Below, in pieces: positions 1 to 8,086 of a stretch of DNA of 29,489 bases. The notes under the pieces are model-generated. The model did not search any database. It was not told the origin of the DNA and saw nothing but the letters and a program-made list of their open reading frames with translations. The position numbers and the translations under genes were made by a program. Source of the DNA: Oscillospiraceae bacterium. GTDB taxonomy: Bacteria > Bacillota_A > Clostridia > Oscillospirales > CAG-272. The DNA lies in assembly GCA_015064425.1 (NCBI GenBank), contig SVSF01000011.1, positions 1 to 29,489 of the forward strand, written 5' to 3'. Position 1 is the stretch's first letter; every line of letters starts with the position of its first letter.

Positions 1-258
1 TTCCTTTTCAAGAGTTACCCTATCAAGCTCGCTGTTCTTCTGATTTAATACGGATTTCTGCTCATCAAGAAGATTCTCCATCTCGTCAAGCTTTTCCTTC
101 AAAGCACTTGTTTCTTTTTCAGCGTATTCTGTTTTTTTCTTCAGCGCTTCTTCCTTTTCATTGAATTCACCGACAATGCGTAAGAGATATTCGTTGACAT
201 CGGTTTTATTATAACCGCTCACAGCGCTTCTGAAAACTACGTTCTTTGCCTCAGACAT
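1..258 (-). CDS. DivIVA-domain protein, N-terminal part (runs off the window)
   Basis: The reading frame starts at the ATG read from 258 and stays open to the window edge, giving 86 residues. After a short lead it reads FRSAVSGYNKTDVNEYLLRI (residues 9-28), which matches the conserved DivIVA/GpsB N-terminal pattern of a GY-K-DVD-YL core that targets curved membrane or the division site. From about residue 33 the protein is a charged Lys/Glu-rich heptad coiled coil with several EK-rich stretches, as expected for this family. A GGGGGA ribosome-binding site lies 8 nt upstream. The C-terminal part is outside the window, so DivIVA itself cannot be separated from SepF-associated or other DivIVA-like coiled-coil proteins. 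The family call rests on the motif plus coiled coil. The specific role (cell division or polarity) is inference. Confidence 0.75.
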   Translation of the reverse strand, partial: MSEAKNVVFRSAVSGYNKTDVNEYLLRIVGEFNEKEEALKKKTEYAEKETSALKEKLDEMENLLDEQKSVLNQKNSELDRVTLEKE

Positions 259-308
259 ATAAAATCCCCCAATGCAGATTTTTACGACATTCATTTACAT
301 TACTTAAT

Positions 309-337
309 ATAATAACACATTTTTTCAAGATAATCAA
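309..337 (-). promoter_or_regulatory. Candidate sigma-A promoter for the DivIVA-domain gene
   Basis: On the minus strand a TTGATT -35 (332-337) and a TATTAT -10 (309-314) are separated by exactly 17 nt and point into the DivIVA-domain gene. The predicted transcript start is near 302, leaving a leader of about 45 nt. Confidence 0.5.
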
Positions 338-366
338 TCATTTTTTTGATATTTTAACATTTCCTA

Positions 367-395
367 TTTACGAATTCGATTTTTTGTGATATACT
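367..395 (+). promoter_or_regulatory. Extended -10 sigma-A promoter for xpt
   Basis: TTTACG (367-372) and TATACT (390-395) are spaced by 17 nt, and the -10 is preceded by TGA, giving an extended -10 element. Transcription would start near 402, only about 28 nt before the xpt start. There is therefore no room for the purine riboswitch that often precedes xpt in Firmicutes. Confidence 0.65.
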
Positions 396-429
396 TATCG
401 TTAATAAAGTTAAATGCGGAGGCTTAATG

Positions 430-1008
430 ATGAAATTGCTTGAACAAAAGATACTTGACAGCGGTGAGCTCAGAGAGGGCGGAATACTTAAGGTAGATAG
501 CTTTCTTAATCACCAGATTGACGTTGCTCTTATGCAGGAGATAGGCAAGGAATTTGCAAGGCTTTTCGCAGAAGAAAAGGTGACAAAAATACTTACAATT
601 GAAGCCTCAGGTATAGGCATCGCTTGTATTGCATCTCAGTATTTTGGCAACATTCCGGTTGTTTTTGCAAAAAAATCCGAAGCTAAAAATCTTAATTCCG
701 ACGTTTATTCCACAGTTATTCATTCCTATACAAAGGATAAGGATTTTACCGTCAGAGTTGATAAGAAATATATATCCTCAGATGACAACGTACTTATAAT
801 AGACGATTTTCTTGCAAACGGAGAAGCGGCCATGGGACTTATGAAGCTTGTCCGTGCATCAGGAGCGAAGACAGCAGGTGTCGGCATCTGTATCGAAAAA
901 GCCTTTCAGAATGGCGGAGACCTTATAAGAGCTACCGGCACAAAGCTATGCTCTCTTGCCGTTGTTGATATCAAGGCGGACGGTTCAATTGCTTTTCTCA
1001 CAAAATGA
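430..1008 (+). CDS. xpt: Xanthine phosphoribosyltransferase
   Basis: This enzyme transfers the phosphoribosyl group of PRPP to xanthine, making XMP for purine salvage in the cytoplasm. The 192-residue product matches the normal length of Xpt. It shows the family N-terminus (KVDSFLNHQID, about residues 20-30), a TIEASGI loop and the type I PRTase PRPP-binding motif VLIIDDFLANGEA near residues 118-130. Two ATG codons lie in tandem at 427 and 430. The GGAGG box at 418-422 is 4 nt from the first and 7 nt from the second, so 430 is preferred, and it also aligns better with known Xpt N-termini. The stop overlaps the start of the next gene in an ATGA arrangement, which suggests translational coupling. 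A promoter with a very short leader lies upstream, and no purine riboswitch is visible. Confidence 0.93.
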   Translation: MKLLEQKILDSGELREGGILKVDSFLNHQIDVALMQEIGKEFARLFAEEKVTKILTIEASGIGIACIASQYFGNIPVVFAKKSEAKNLNSDVYSTVIHSYTKDKDFTVRVDKKYISSDDNVLIIDDFLANGEAAMGLMKLVRASGAKTAGVGICIEKAFQNGGDLIRATGTKLCSLAVVDIKADGSIAFLTK

Positions 1009-1784
1009 GCAGTAATATCCTAAAGTTAATAGCCTGTGTTGCAATGCTATGTGACCATATGGGCTACACAATGCAATATTATCACGTCGGAAGCTATGAC
1101 GCGGCAGAGCTTCTTCGTCTTATCGGAAGGATAGCCTTCCCTATATTTGCTTTTCTCATAGCCGAGGGGTTCAAGAAAACGCATAACGTGCTTCTTTATG
1201 CAATCAGACTTATAATTGCAGGATTCATATCCGAGATTCCTTTTGACCTTTGCTTCCATGACAGTTTAAAATATTCGTCATCGTTTAATAACGTTATGTT
1301 TTCGCTCTCGACCGCTCTACTTGCACTTATATTCGCTGACATGTGTATTAAATCTTCCAAAAAAGAATTACGTATTCTTTTTGTTGTTCCGGTTCTTGCG
1401 GCGTGTTACATGGCAAAAACACTCAGTATGGATTACGGATACTGGGGCATAATACTTATCTTTCTCTTCTACCTTGTAGATTCCGATTCAGTAAAGAAAA
1501 AGCTGATGCTCGTGCCCGTGGTTCTCCTTTTTGCCGCAAGACACGTAATAACAACGTCTCTCCATGGCGGTACACCGGGAGAATGGGCAAAGCTTCAGCT
1601 TCTTTCACTGTTTTCTCTTATACCTATTTTACTGTATAATGGGAAAAAGGGGCGTTCATCCGCTTCCGGAGTCACAAAAAAGATAAGACAGTATGCTTTT
1701 TATCTTTTCTACCCCGCCCATATGCTGGCTCTTTACTTTATTTTTTCAAATATGAATAAGATAATTTCATTTCTTGGGCTTTAA
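1005..1784 (+). CDS. TraX-family integral membrane protein
   Basis: This 259-residue, strongly hydrophobic protein carries the TraX-family signatures: LKLIACVAMLCDHMG at residues 6-20, an IGRIAFPIFAFLIAEGF segment near 40-56, and DYGYWGI near 143-149. Eight or more membrane segments can be drawn. TraX was defined as the F-pilin N-acetylase, but in Firmicutes these proteins are chromosomal and of unknown substrate. They are probably membrane acyltransferase-like proteins, and no conjugation genes are near here. The start ATG overlaps the xpt stop by 4 nt (ATGA), so the two genes are almost certainly co-translated. The 3' end overlaps the stop of the convergent peptidase gene by a few bases, with no terminator between them. 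The family assignment is firm. The function is not known. Confidence 0.85.
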   Translation: MSSNILKLIACVAMLCDHMGYTMQYYHVGSYDAAELLRLIGRIAFPIFAFLIAEGFKKTHNVLLYAIRLIIAGFISEIPFDLCFHDSLKYSSSFNNVMFSLSTALLALIFADMCIKSSKKELRILFVVPVLAACYMAKTLSMDYGYWGIILIFLFYLVDSDSVKKKLMLVPVVLLFAARHVITTSLHGGTPGEWAKLQLLSLFSLIPILLYNGKKGRSSASGVTKKIRQYAFYLFYPAHMLALYFIFSNMNKIISFLGL

Positions 1785-2725
1785 ATTATCATCGGCGCTT
1801 CAAACAGCATCCTTCTGAGTTTAAAATATATCTCAAAAACAGAATCTATCGGCAAAGGATTTTTTCCTTTGCCGCATTCTATCGTATAGCACGGCTTTTT
1901 TAGTTCCTTTACAACCCAATCTGTAAATCCTCCGGAAACCGCACTTCCCTCGGTCCTGCAAAGCTTATATCCGGACAGCCTCGAAAGCATCTGCCCTATT
2001 CTTATGTTTTCTGTTGGTGGGCAGAATTTATCTCCGTAGTATATTTCTTCTCCCTGAGAATGGAATGAGAGATAAAGGCCTATATTATCATTAAAACGGG
2101 CGTAGTTTGCAAGAAGTCCGCTTTCGGGCTCTGATTCCGGGGCGTCTCCACACCACTTTGAAGCTGCTCCGCCGCATAACGTGGCTGTTTCATATGTTTT
2201 AAGATAATCTTCAAAGCCTGCGTCATAATTGTGGTTGAGGTCTACCCCCCTTGCGTTAGCTTGCCAATGCGAAAAATCCTCTGTACCGCAGTTCATCCTT
2301 ATAAGTCTCTCTTTCAGCGGATTATCGTCTTTTACACCTTCTATGTGATAATTAACTCCGTCGGGATTCAGCATCGGTATTATCTGAATACTCCTTGAAG
2401 AATTGAGATAACTTATCGAAGTATGTCCGATGTGACCTCCCGATTCAAGCATTTCACAGTATTCGTTTGCAAATTTAAGAAGGATGGCGGTTGTTATCCA
2501 CTCCATTCCGTGGTGGGCGCCAACGTATAACACGCTTTTCTTTCCGACTCCGAGGGTTATCATAGGGATGCTTTTTCCAAGCATAGATTCACCGAGATAT
2601 GTCACGTGAAAGTACGGATATCTTTGTGCAAAGATATTTATATACTCAAGCATTCTCTCATAGGTTATAGGGGCATCGTATGTAAGCAATGCTTTGCCGG
2701 TATCTATTGACGTTCTTTTATTCAA
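1781..2725 (-). CDS. M14-family zinc carboxypeptidase (YqgT/ENP1-like)
   Basis: This is a zinc metallopeptidase of family M14 and resembles the catalytic part of gamma-D-glutamyl-L-diamino acid endopeptidases, which cut muropeptide stems. The zinc ligands are visible as HGME (HxxE, about residues 72-75) and H222 in SFHSQ. A substrate-binding arginine lies in NARGVDLNHN (about 157-166), and the catalytic glutamate is in YTIECGKG near residue 283. No signal peptide, membrane segment or LysM domain is seen, so the protein may act on recycled cell-wall peptides in the cytoplasm (inference). The start is chosen as the TTG at 2725, because AAGAGG lies 9 nt upstream of it. The longer form from the TTG at 2746 has no ribosome-binding site. 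The length is about 314 residues. Confidence 0.85.
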   Translation of the reverse strand: MNKRTSIDTGKALLTYDAPITYERMLEYINIFAQRYPYFHVTYLGESMLGKSIPMITLGVGKKSVLYVGAHHGMEWITTAILLKFANEYCEMLESGGHIGHTSISYLNSSRSIQIIPMLNPDGVNYHIEGVKDDNPLKERLIRMNCGTEDFSHWQANARGVDLNHNYDAGFEDYLKTYETATLCGGAASKWCGDAPESEPESGLLANYARFNDNIGLYLSFHSQGEEIYYGDKFCPPTENIRIGQMLSRLSGYKLCRTEGSAVSGGFTDWVVKELKKPCYTIECGKGKNPLPIDSVFEIYFKLRRMLFEAPMII

Positions 2726-2736
2726 TATATTATACC
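2707..2736 (+). promoter_or_regulatory. Possible promoter for the six-TM protein gene
   Basis: TTGACG (2707-2712) and TATACC (2731-2736) are separated by 18 nt on the plus strand, within the 5' end of the divergent peptidase gene. It is a moderate match only, and the leader would be about 57 nt. Confidence 0.3.
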
Positions 2737-2799
2737 TCTTTCTCAAAATATCGTTATAGCTATGCTATGCCGTAGAAAGAGAAAAAATGAAAGGTTACT

Positions 2800-3468
2800 A
2801 TGAAAACAAAAAATCTTTTTAAAAGGAATATTCTTTTTAGTGTGGTACTTGTGCTGCTTTATCTGATATACAATGCAGTACTTCTTCCTATATACAATAG
2901 CCTTACATCCGACGTGCTAACACTTGAGAGTTATTTGCCGGGTCTTGTAGATATTTCTCTTGAGCTTTGCCAATTTCTCGTTTGGGTACACATTTTTTCT
3001 TTTGTTATATCGACATTCTTCACCTACGGTAGGAAAGAATCTCTGCATGCTTTGACGTGGGTCTCTATAGTCATTATAGCTCGTTATTTTGTTCTTCTTG
3101 CGGTAAACGTAACTAATGGCAATATCGCAGTAAACGGCTCTGATTTTTCTTTCTACATATGGGAAATGATTATCTACGCATTTCTTGACATACTACAGGC
3201 ATCACTGCCCTATATTCTCCTATCTCTTTCAAAAAAAGAAGATATAAAGAAGCTATATCTTTCTCTCGGAGCTTCTGCTGCCGTGATCGCCCTTATCAAA
3301 ATAGTTATGCGAGTGATAAATAACGTTTTCGAGTACGTTACATTCGGCTATTCCTTTACAGCGCTTTACATAGCGTATTATGCATCCGATATTTTGTACG
3401 GACTGATGGTTTATTTCCTTAGTCTGATACTCATAAAATTTTATTTGAGAAAAAAGACGACGGTATGA
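2800..3468 (+). CDS. Unknown integral membrane protein with about six TM segments
   Basis: I do not recognise a family for this 222-residue protein. About six hydrophobic segments can be seen, near residues 11-33, 55-76, 85-104, 119-142, 153-172 and 190-215, with positively charged ends (MKTKNLFKRN and the C-terminal FYLRKKTTV). That pattern fits a cytoplasmic N- and C-terminus. No catalytic motif or ligand-binding signature stands out. The start ATG is preceded by AAAGG at a short distance. The gene is divergent from the M14 peptidase and convergent with ispE, so it is probably transcribed alone. Its last codons form the left arm of the perfect terminator hairpin that follows. Confidence 0.75.
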   Translation: MKTKNLFKRNILFSVVLVLLYLIYNAVLLPIYNSLTSDVLTLESYLPGLVDISLELCQFLVWVHIFSFVISTFFTYGRKESLHALTWVSIVIIARYFVLLAVNVTNGNIAVNGSDFSFYIWEMIIYAFLDILQASLPYILLSLSKKEDIKKLYLSLGASAAVIALIKIVMRVINNVFEYVTFGYSFTALYIAYYASDILYGLMVYFLSLILIKFYLRKKTTV

Positions 3469-3483
3469 CACCGTCGTCTTTTT
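3451..3483. terminator. Bidirectional intrinsic terminator
   Basis: A perfect 14-bp inverted repeat (arms 3451-3464 and 3470-3483, 5-nt loop) has an A-run on one side and a T-run on the other. It therefore works in both directions between the convergent six-TM gene and ispE. The stop codon of the plus-strand gene lies within the loop. Confidence 0.9.
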
Positions 3484-3488
3484 AGCTT

Positions 3489-4364
3489 TTATGTTGTGCA
3501 GTAAAAAGCGCTTATTTCTTTATCTGACAGGATTTTCTGCGCCTCAAGTGCTGTGCTTTTATCATTAAAAATTCCAAAAACGGACGGACCGCTTCCGCTC
3601 ATAAGCGTGGCAATCGCGCCTGTGTTCTTCATAATCCCTTTTATTTTGGTTATTTCGGGTCTCTCCGGCTCGATCACACTTTCAAAAATATTAAATAAAT
3701 TGTCTTTTACAGTATGAACGTCGGATTTTTCGAGTGCATTCAGAAGCTTTTCCTGTTTTCCGCAGTCTCTTATTCCGGAGAAATCTCCGAATTTCTCATC
3801 AAGCATCGAATAAGCTTTCGGAGTGGATACTCCCTCGCCGTTTATAGCTATTACACAGTGCATTTGAGGACATTTTGATATCGGCTTTAGTATTTCTCCC
3901 TTGCCTGTGGCTATCATAGTGCCTCCGAGAAGGCAAAAAGGTACGTCGGCTCCAATGGAAGCTCCTATTTTTAGCAGTTCCTCGTTTGAAACGGGATCAT
4001 TTGTCAATTTATTTAAAGTGCGAAGTACTGCCCCTGCATCCGAGCTCCCCCCCGCAAGACCGGCTGAAGACGGGATGTTTTTTTGGATGTGTATTTCCGC
4101 CCCGAAATTGCTTTTGGTGTAAGCTCTGAAAGCATCAAGAGCCTTTATTGCAAGGTTGCTTTTATCGGTAGGTATAGAGGAAATATTGCATGTAAGAGAG
4201 TCTTTTGTCTCTTCTTTTACGGTTACAGATATTTCATCATAAAGGGATACCGCCTGCATAACGCTGAATATATCGTGAAAGCCGTCACTTCGTTTTGCTG
4301 TGACGTCAAGATAAAGATTTATCTTTGCATAAGCTTTTTCTGTGTAAGTTTCATTGGATATCAA
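3489..4364 (-). CDS. ispE: 4-diphosphocytidyl-2-C-methyl-D-erythritol kinase
   Basis: IspE phosphorylates CDP-ME in the non-mevalonate (MEP) pathway to isoprenoid precursors. The product is a GHMP kinase: KAYAKINLYLDV near residues 10-21, the ATP-binding loop PSSAGLAGGSSDA near 98-110, and the C-terminal motif MSGSGPSVFG near 252-261. The start is placed at the TTG read from 4364. GGTGGTGAT lies just upstream as the ribosome-binding site, and the promoter (-35 at 4407-4412, -10 at 4384-4389) would start transcription near 4377, which excludes the ATG at 4379 and anything further upstream. The resulting length of 291 residues agrees with the family. The gene stands alone and ends at the shared terminator. 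Confidence 0.92.
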   Translation of the reverse strand: MISNETYTEKAYAKINLYLDVTAKRSDGFHDIFSVMQAVSLYDEISVTVKEETKDSLTCNISSIPTDKSNLAIKALDAFRAYTKSNFGAEIHIQKNIPSSAGLAGGSSDAGAVLRTLNKLTNDPVSNEELLKIGASIGADVPFCLLGGTMIATGKGEILKPISKCPQMHCVIAINGEGVSTPKAYSMLDEKFGDFSGIRDCGKQEKLLNALEKSDVHTVKDNLFNIFESVIEPERPEITKIKGIMKNTGAIATLMSGSGPSVFGIFNDKSTALEAQKILSDKEISAFYCTT

Positions 4365-4383
4365 AATATCACCACCCATATTT

Positions 4384-4412
4384 ATGATATCACAATATGA
4401 CTTCTGTGTCAA
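4384..4412 (-). promoter_or_regulatory. Consensus sigma-A promoter for ispE
   Basis: On the minus strand a perfect TTGACA (4407-4412) is followed, after 17 nt, by TATCAT (4384-4389) with an upstream TGA (extended -10). The predicted transcript start near 4377 leaves a leader of about 13 nt that holds only the ribosome-binding site. Confidence 0.7.
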
Positions 4413-4430
4413 TTTATATTTATCAAAATA

Positions 4431-4459
4431 TTGACTTATTCTTCTTTTAGAGTTATAAT
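4431..4459 (+). promoter_or_regulatory. Consensus sigma-A promoter for the permease-htpG-TSCPD unit
   Basis: TTGACT (4431-4436) and a perfect TATAAT (4454-4459) are 17 nt apart. An AAGGAGAGG ribosome-binding site (4475-4483) then precedes the ATG at 4488. No CIRCE inverted repeat (the HrcA heat-shock operator) is visible here, although htpG is in the unit. Confidence 0.75.
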
Positions 4460-4487
4460 ATCATTATAAAGAATAAGGAGAGGTCAA

Positions 4488-5783
4488 ATGAATAACGAAA
4501 AAACACCAAAAACCGAAAAAGAAAAGTTGCTGAAAATTCTTTGTATTCTTGGCGCTGTTTTTCTCGTGCTTTTCTTTATAATCAATATAAGCACTCTTTC
4601 TATATGGCTATCAAAAATAGTTGCGGTTCTTAATCCGGTTATAATTGGATTTATAATTGCTTACCTCTGCAATCCTATATGCAATTGGTTGCACAATAAG
4701 GTGTTCGGGAAAATAAGACGGGCAAAACTTAAAAAGACTCTGTCTATAATCTTAACGTATATTATCCTTGTGGCTGTCCTTGCCGGTCTTCTTACAATTA
4801 TTCTGCCTCAATTTTTTATTGCTCTTACTGACCTTATATCCAAAATAGACGGATATATAAACAAAGCTGTCAATTGGGCAAATGGTATAATTAATAATTC
4901 CAATCTCTTTAACGGTAAGTTTACCGATCTCTTTGATTTTATTGACGTAAATGATCTGACCTCAAATCTTACGTCTTTCATTAAAAACTCGGGAAATATT
5001 CTTAAGGATATAGGAAATATTCTTGTGAGTTACGGAAGTAATATCGTTATCGGAGTTACAGATGCGCTTCTTGGAATATTCATATCGGTTTACGTTCTTA
5101 TATTCAAAAAGAATATTATTGCTTGGTGCAAGCGTATTACCAGAGCTTTAACAACAAGAGATAATTACAATGTATTTATGAGAAGAGTATCTCACGCAAA
5201 TGGTAAATTCGGCAATTATCTTATCGGTGCAATAACGGATTCGATAATAGTTGCAGTTGAGGGGCTCATCATTTTCTCGATATTCGGTATTCCCTACGCA
5301 CCGCTTATATCCGTTATAATCGGAATTACAAACGTGATTCCGATACTCGGTCCTTTCCTTGGTGCAATCCCCAGTGCATTCATTATATTTATCGTTGACC
5401 CGAGTAAAGTTATACTGTTTATCATTCTGATCATAATTATTCAGCAGATCGACGGCAATATAGTTGCCCCATTTATTCTCGGTTCAAGCCTTGGCCTCAG
5501 CTCGTTCGGTATAATTATTGCCGTCACAGTGATGGGTGGACTTTGGGGTATTCCCGGAATGTTCATCGGCGTACCGCTGTTCGCATTCTTTGCGGATCTT
5601 ATCGAGGAATCTGTAAATACCAAGCTGAGGGCGCTAAATGATCCGGAATTTCCGCCTTCTGAGGCAACAGAAATAGAGAAGCCTAATAAATCTCCGATAA
5701 TTTCTTTTATAAAAAAGCATGTCACAAAAGCCTATAAAACCTTGAAAGACTCAACAAGTAATAAAAAAGTTTCGAAAAAATAA
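4488..5783 (+). CDS. AI-2E-family transporter (PerM/YtvI-like membrane protein)
   Basis: This 431-residue protein has the layout of the AI-2E/PerM permease family. Hydrophobic segments lie near residues 15-35, 42-62 and 84-110, followed by a long soluble loop of about 70 residues and then a cluster of membrane segments from about 178 to 375. The conserved region GITNVIPILGPFLGAIP lies in the C-terminal half, with VMGGLWGIPGMFIGVPLFA further on. Members are proposed exporters, of AI-2 or in some cases of ions; the substrate cannot be read from the sequence. The C-terminal tail is unusually rich in Lys. It is first in a unit with htpG (12-nt gap) and a TSCPD protein, under a strong promoter. 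Confidence 0.88.
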   Translation: MNNEKTPKTEKEKLLKILCILGAVFLVLFFIINISTLSIWLSKIVAVLNPVIIGFIIAYLCNPICNWLHNKVFGKIRRAKLKKTLSIILTYIILVAVLAGLLTIILPQFFIALTDLISKIDGYINKAVNWANGIINNSNLFNGKFTDLFDFIDVNDLTSNLTSFIKNSGNILKDIGNILVSYGSNIVIGVTDALLGIFISVYVLIFKKNIIAWCKRITRALTTRDNYNVFMRRVSHANGKFGNYLIGAITDSIIVAVEGLIIFSIFGIPYAPLISVIIGITNVIPILGPFLGAIPSAFIIFIVDPSKVILFIILIIIIQQIDGNIVAPFILGSSLGLSSFGIIIAVTVMGGLWGIPGMFIGVPLFAFFADLIEESVNTKLRALNDPEFPPSEATEIEKPNKSPIISFIKKHVTKAYKTLKDSTSNKKVSKK

Positions 5784-5795
5784 GGAGTCCCTGAA

Positions 5796-7631
5796 ATGCC
5801 CGAAAATAATATAAGAAAAGGCGGAATATCGGTTGAATCCGCGCACATATTCCCTATTATAAAAAAGTGGCTTTATTCTGAGAAGGATATATTTCTTCGT
5901 GAGATAGTGTCCAATGCCACCGATGCTGTTACAAAGCTTAAAAGACTGGAATCTCTTGGTGAGATAAAGAATATTGACGGAGATTTCAAAATAAAGGTTT
6001 CTCTCGACAAGGATGCAAAAACTCTTACTGTCGAAGACAACGGTATAGGCATGACCGAGGACGAGCTTAGCAGATATATCTGCCAGATAGCTCTCTCCGG
6101 GGCGCTTGAGTTTATTCAGAAATATGAGGATGAGAGCACCTCTGCAGGTAACGGAATAATAGGTCATTTTGGCCTTGGCTTTTATTCATCTTTTATGGTC
6201 AGTGATACCGTTGAGGTAATAACGAAGTCTTATACCGATGCTCCTGCTCTCAGGTGGGTTTGTAACGCAGAGGGCGAATATGAGATATTCCCAAGTGAGC
6301 GCATCGATCGAGGAACATCTGTAATAATGCATATCTCTGATGCAGAAACAGAGTATCTTTCCTCTTCAAAAATACGCTCGATGCTCGATAAATACTGTGC
6401 ATTTATGCCGGTGGATATTTATTTTGACGATGGTGAGGAAAATAGCGAGGATAGTGCGCCTATAAATGACGCAAATCCGCTTTGGCTACGTAATCCTTCT
6501 GATTGTAAGCCCGAGGAATATAATGAATTCTATAAAAAGGTATTCGGAGATTACAGAGATCCGCTCTTTTACGTCCATATAAATGCGGATTACCCTCTCA
6601 ATTTCAAAGGTATACTTTTCTTCCCGAAGCTTAATAACGAATTTGAGAGTATGGAAGGACAGGTCAAGCTCTTTTATAACCAGGTGTTCGTCGCAGACAA
6701 TATAAAGGAAGTCATCCCCGACTATCTTCTCATGCTTAAAGGTGTTCTCGATTGTCCCGAGCTACCCCTAAACGTTTCCAGAAGCTATTTGCAGAATAAC
6801 ACGTACGTTTCAAAGGTATCTGCTCATATTGTAAAAAAGGTTGCGGACAAGTTGAATTCACTCTGCCTTAACGAGCGTGAGGAATACGAAAAGGTATGGG
6901 GAGATATTCGAACCTTCGTTGAATTTGCCTGTATGAGAGATAAAAAATTCTATGACAGAGTTAAACCCTCTCTGCTTTTAAAGCTTACGAACGGAAGCTT
7001 CACGACCCCCGAAAAATATCTTGAAGACGCTAAAGATAAACATGAAAATACCGTATACTATGCAACCGACGCTTCCCTTCAGGCGCAGTATATATCTATG
7101 TTCGATTCGGCATCTATAAAGGTTGCGATTTTTGATAAGCTTATAGATACACAGTTCATTTCTATGCTGGAAAGCTACGAAAGCGACATAAAGTACGTAA
7201 GAGTCGATGCAGACATAGCTGAAGCTCTCAAAGGCGACGGCGAAATAAAAACCGATGAGAAATTAGCTGACCTTTTTAAGGAAGCCAGTGGTAATCCGGA
7301 GCTTAAAGTAAGCTTTGAAGCACTTAAGGATAACAGCGTTCCTGCGGTTATTAATGTATCCGAGCAATCTCGCAGAATGGAAGAGATGGTGAGGCTATAT
7401 TCGATGTCGGGTACTGATATGCCTTCCTTCCCTGTCGAGATGAGCATTATACTAAATGCTTCATCGCCTCTCATAACACGAATTTCTTCTCTTGTGGAAA
7501 ATGATCCGGAAAAGGCAAAAAAGATTGCAAAGCAGGTATTCTATCTCTCTCTTATATCCCAGAGAGCTCTGAATGCAAATGAGATGAAGGAATTTCTTTC
7601 TCACAGCTACGATTTCCTCGGGGAGCTTTAA
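5796..7631 (+). CDS. htpG: HSP90-family molecular chaperone HtpG
   Basis: HtpG is the bacterial Hsp90, an ATP-driven dimeric chaperone in the cytoplasm. The GHKL ATPase motifs are in order: REIVSNATDA near residues 35-44, DNGIGM at 81-86 and GHFGLGFYSSFMV at 123-135. The middle-domain region NVSRSYLQNN follows, and the C-terminal dimerisation domain ends the protein. The length of 611 residues is slightly below that of the E. coli protein, consistent with the compact forms of Clostridia. The lid segment reads LSGALEFIQK rather than the common SGTKEF. AAGGAG lies upstream of the ATG. No heat-shock operator is seen, and the gene shares the promoter of the upstream permease. Confidence 0.96.
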   Translation: MPENNIRKGGISVESAHIFPIIKKWLYSEKDIFLREIVSNATDAVTKLKRLESLGEIKNIDGDFKIKVSLDKDAKTLTVEDNGIGMTEDELSRYICQIALSGALEFIQKYEDESTSAGNGIIGHFGLGFYSSFMVSDTVEVITKSYTDAPALRWVCNAEGEYEIFPSERIDRGTSVIMHISDAETEYLSSSKIRSMLDKYCAFMPVDIYFDDGEENSEDSAPINDANPLWLRNPSDCKPEEYNEFYKKVFGDYRDPLFYVHINADYPLNFKGILFFPKLNNEFESMEGQVKLFYNQVFVADNIKEVIPDYLLMLKGVLDCPELPLNVSRSYLQNNTYVSKVSAHIVKKVADKLNSLCLNEREEYEKVWGDIRTFVEFACMRDKKFYDRVKPSLLLKLTNGSFTTPEKYLEDAKDKHENTVYYATDASLQAQYISMFDSASIKVAIFDKLIDTQFISMLESYESDIKYVRVDADIAEALKGDGEIKTDEKLADLFKEASGNPELKVSFEALKDNSVPAVINVSEQSRRMEEMVRLYSMSGTDMPSFPVEMSIILNASSPLITRISSLVENDPEKAKKIAKQVFYLSLISQRALNANEMKEFLSHSYDFLGEL

Positions 7632-7655
7632 AAAAATATTAAAAAGGATAAAAAC

Positions 7656-7925
7656 ATGAAGGATCATTTTACTTATACGCCGAGCGGTGTATGTTCAAGA
7701 CAGATAGACCTCGAAATTGAGGACGGGATTATAGTTGATGCAAAATTTACAGGCGGATGCTCAGGAAACACTCAAGGAGTTGCGGCACTCGTTATAGATA
7801 TGAGTGTTGACGAGGCGATAAAACGTCTTTCGGGAATTCTTTGCGGAATGAAATCCACCTCCTGCCCCGACCAGCTCGCAAAGGCACTTGCGAAATATAA
7901 AAGTGAAAAAGGACTTGGAGCATAA
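7656..7925 (+). CDS. TSCPD-domain protein (TIGR03905-type)
   Basis: This small 89-residue protein carries the TSCPD motif at residues 68-72 and four cysteines at 13, 35, 63 and 70, in the arrangement expected of the stand-alone TSCPD family. That domain also occurs at the end of some ribonucleotide reductases, where the cysteines are thought to bind metal. The molecular function of the stand-alone form is unknown, and a metal- or nucleotide-linked role is only inference. The gene follows htpG by 24 nt with its own AAAAGGA ribosome-binding site and closes the unit before a strong terminator. Confidence 0.85.
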   Translation: MKDHFTYTPSGVCSRQIDLEIEDGIIVDAKFTGGCSGNTQGVAALVIDMSVDEAIKRLSGILCGMKSTSCPDQLAKALAKYKSEKGLGA

Positions 7926-7927
7926 AT

Positions 7928-7967
7928 AAAAAAAGCAAGGCAGATAAAATCCTGCCTTGCTTTTTTT
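7928..7967 (+). terminator. Intrinsic terminator after the htpG unit
   Basis: A 9-bp G/C-rich stem (GCAAGGCAG with CTGCCTTGC), extended by seven A-T pairs, has an 8-nt loop and ends in a run of seven T residues. It lies 3 nt after the TSCPD stop. Confidence 0.92.
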
Positions 7968-7993
7968 GACGTAAATCGCCGTATGGATAAAAT
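7966..7993 (+). promoter_or_regulatory. Candidate promoter for feoAB
   Basis: TTGACG (7966-7971) and TAAAAT (7988-7993) are 16 nt apart, starting at the tail of the preceding terminator. Transcription would begin near 8000, about 85 nt before feoA. I could not identify a convincing Fur- or DtxR-type operator in the leader. Confidence 0.4.
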
Positions 7994-8086
7994 ATTCGAT
8001 CTTTTGTATCATGTAAATGAATTGCAGAATAATTTGTTAATGAGAGGTTCTGTAATTCAGTGCGTCATACATGAAAGGAAATATAT

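Noticed and set aside
259..429. Possible purine riboswitch before xpt
   Set aside because: The region is A/T-rich with no conserved three-way junction, and the promoter leaves a leader of under 30 nt.
1005..1784. TraX as evidence of a conjugative element
   Set aside because: No relaxase, type IV secretion or integrase gene is near; chromosomal TraX-like genes are common in Firmicutes.
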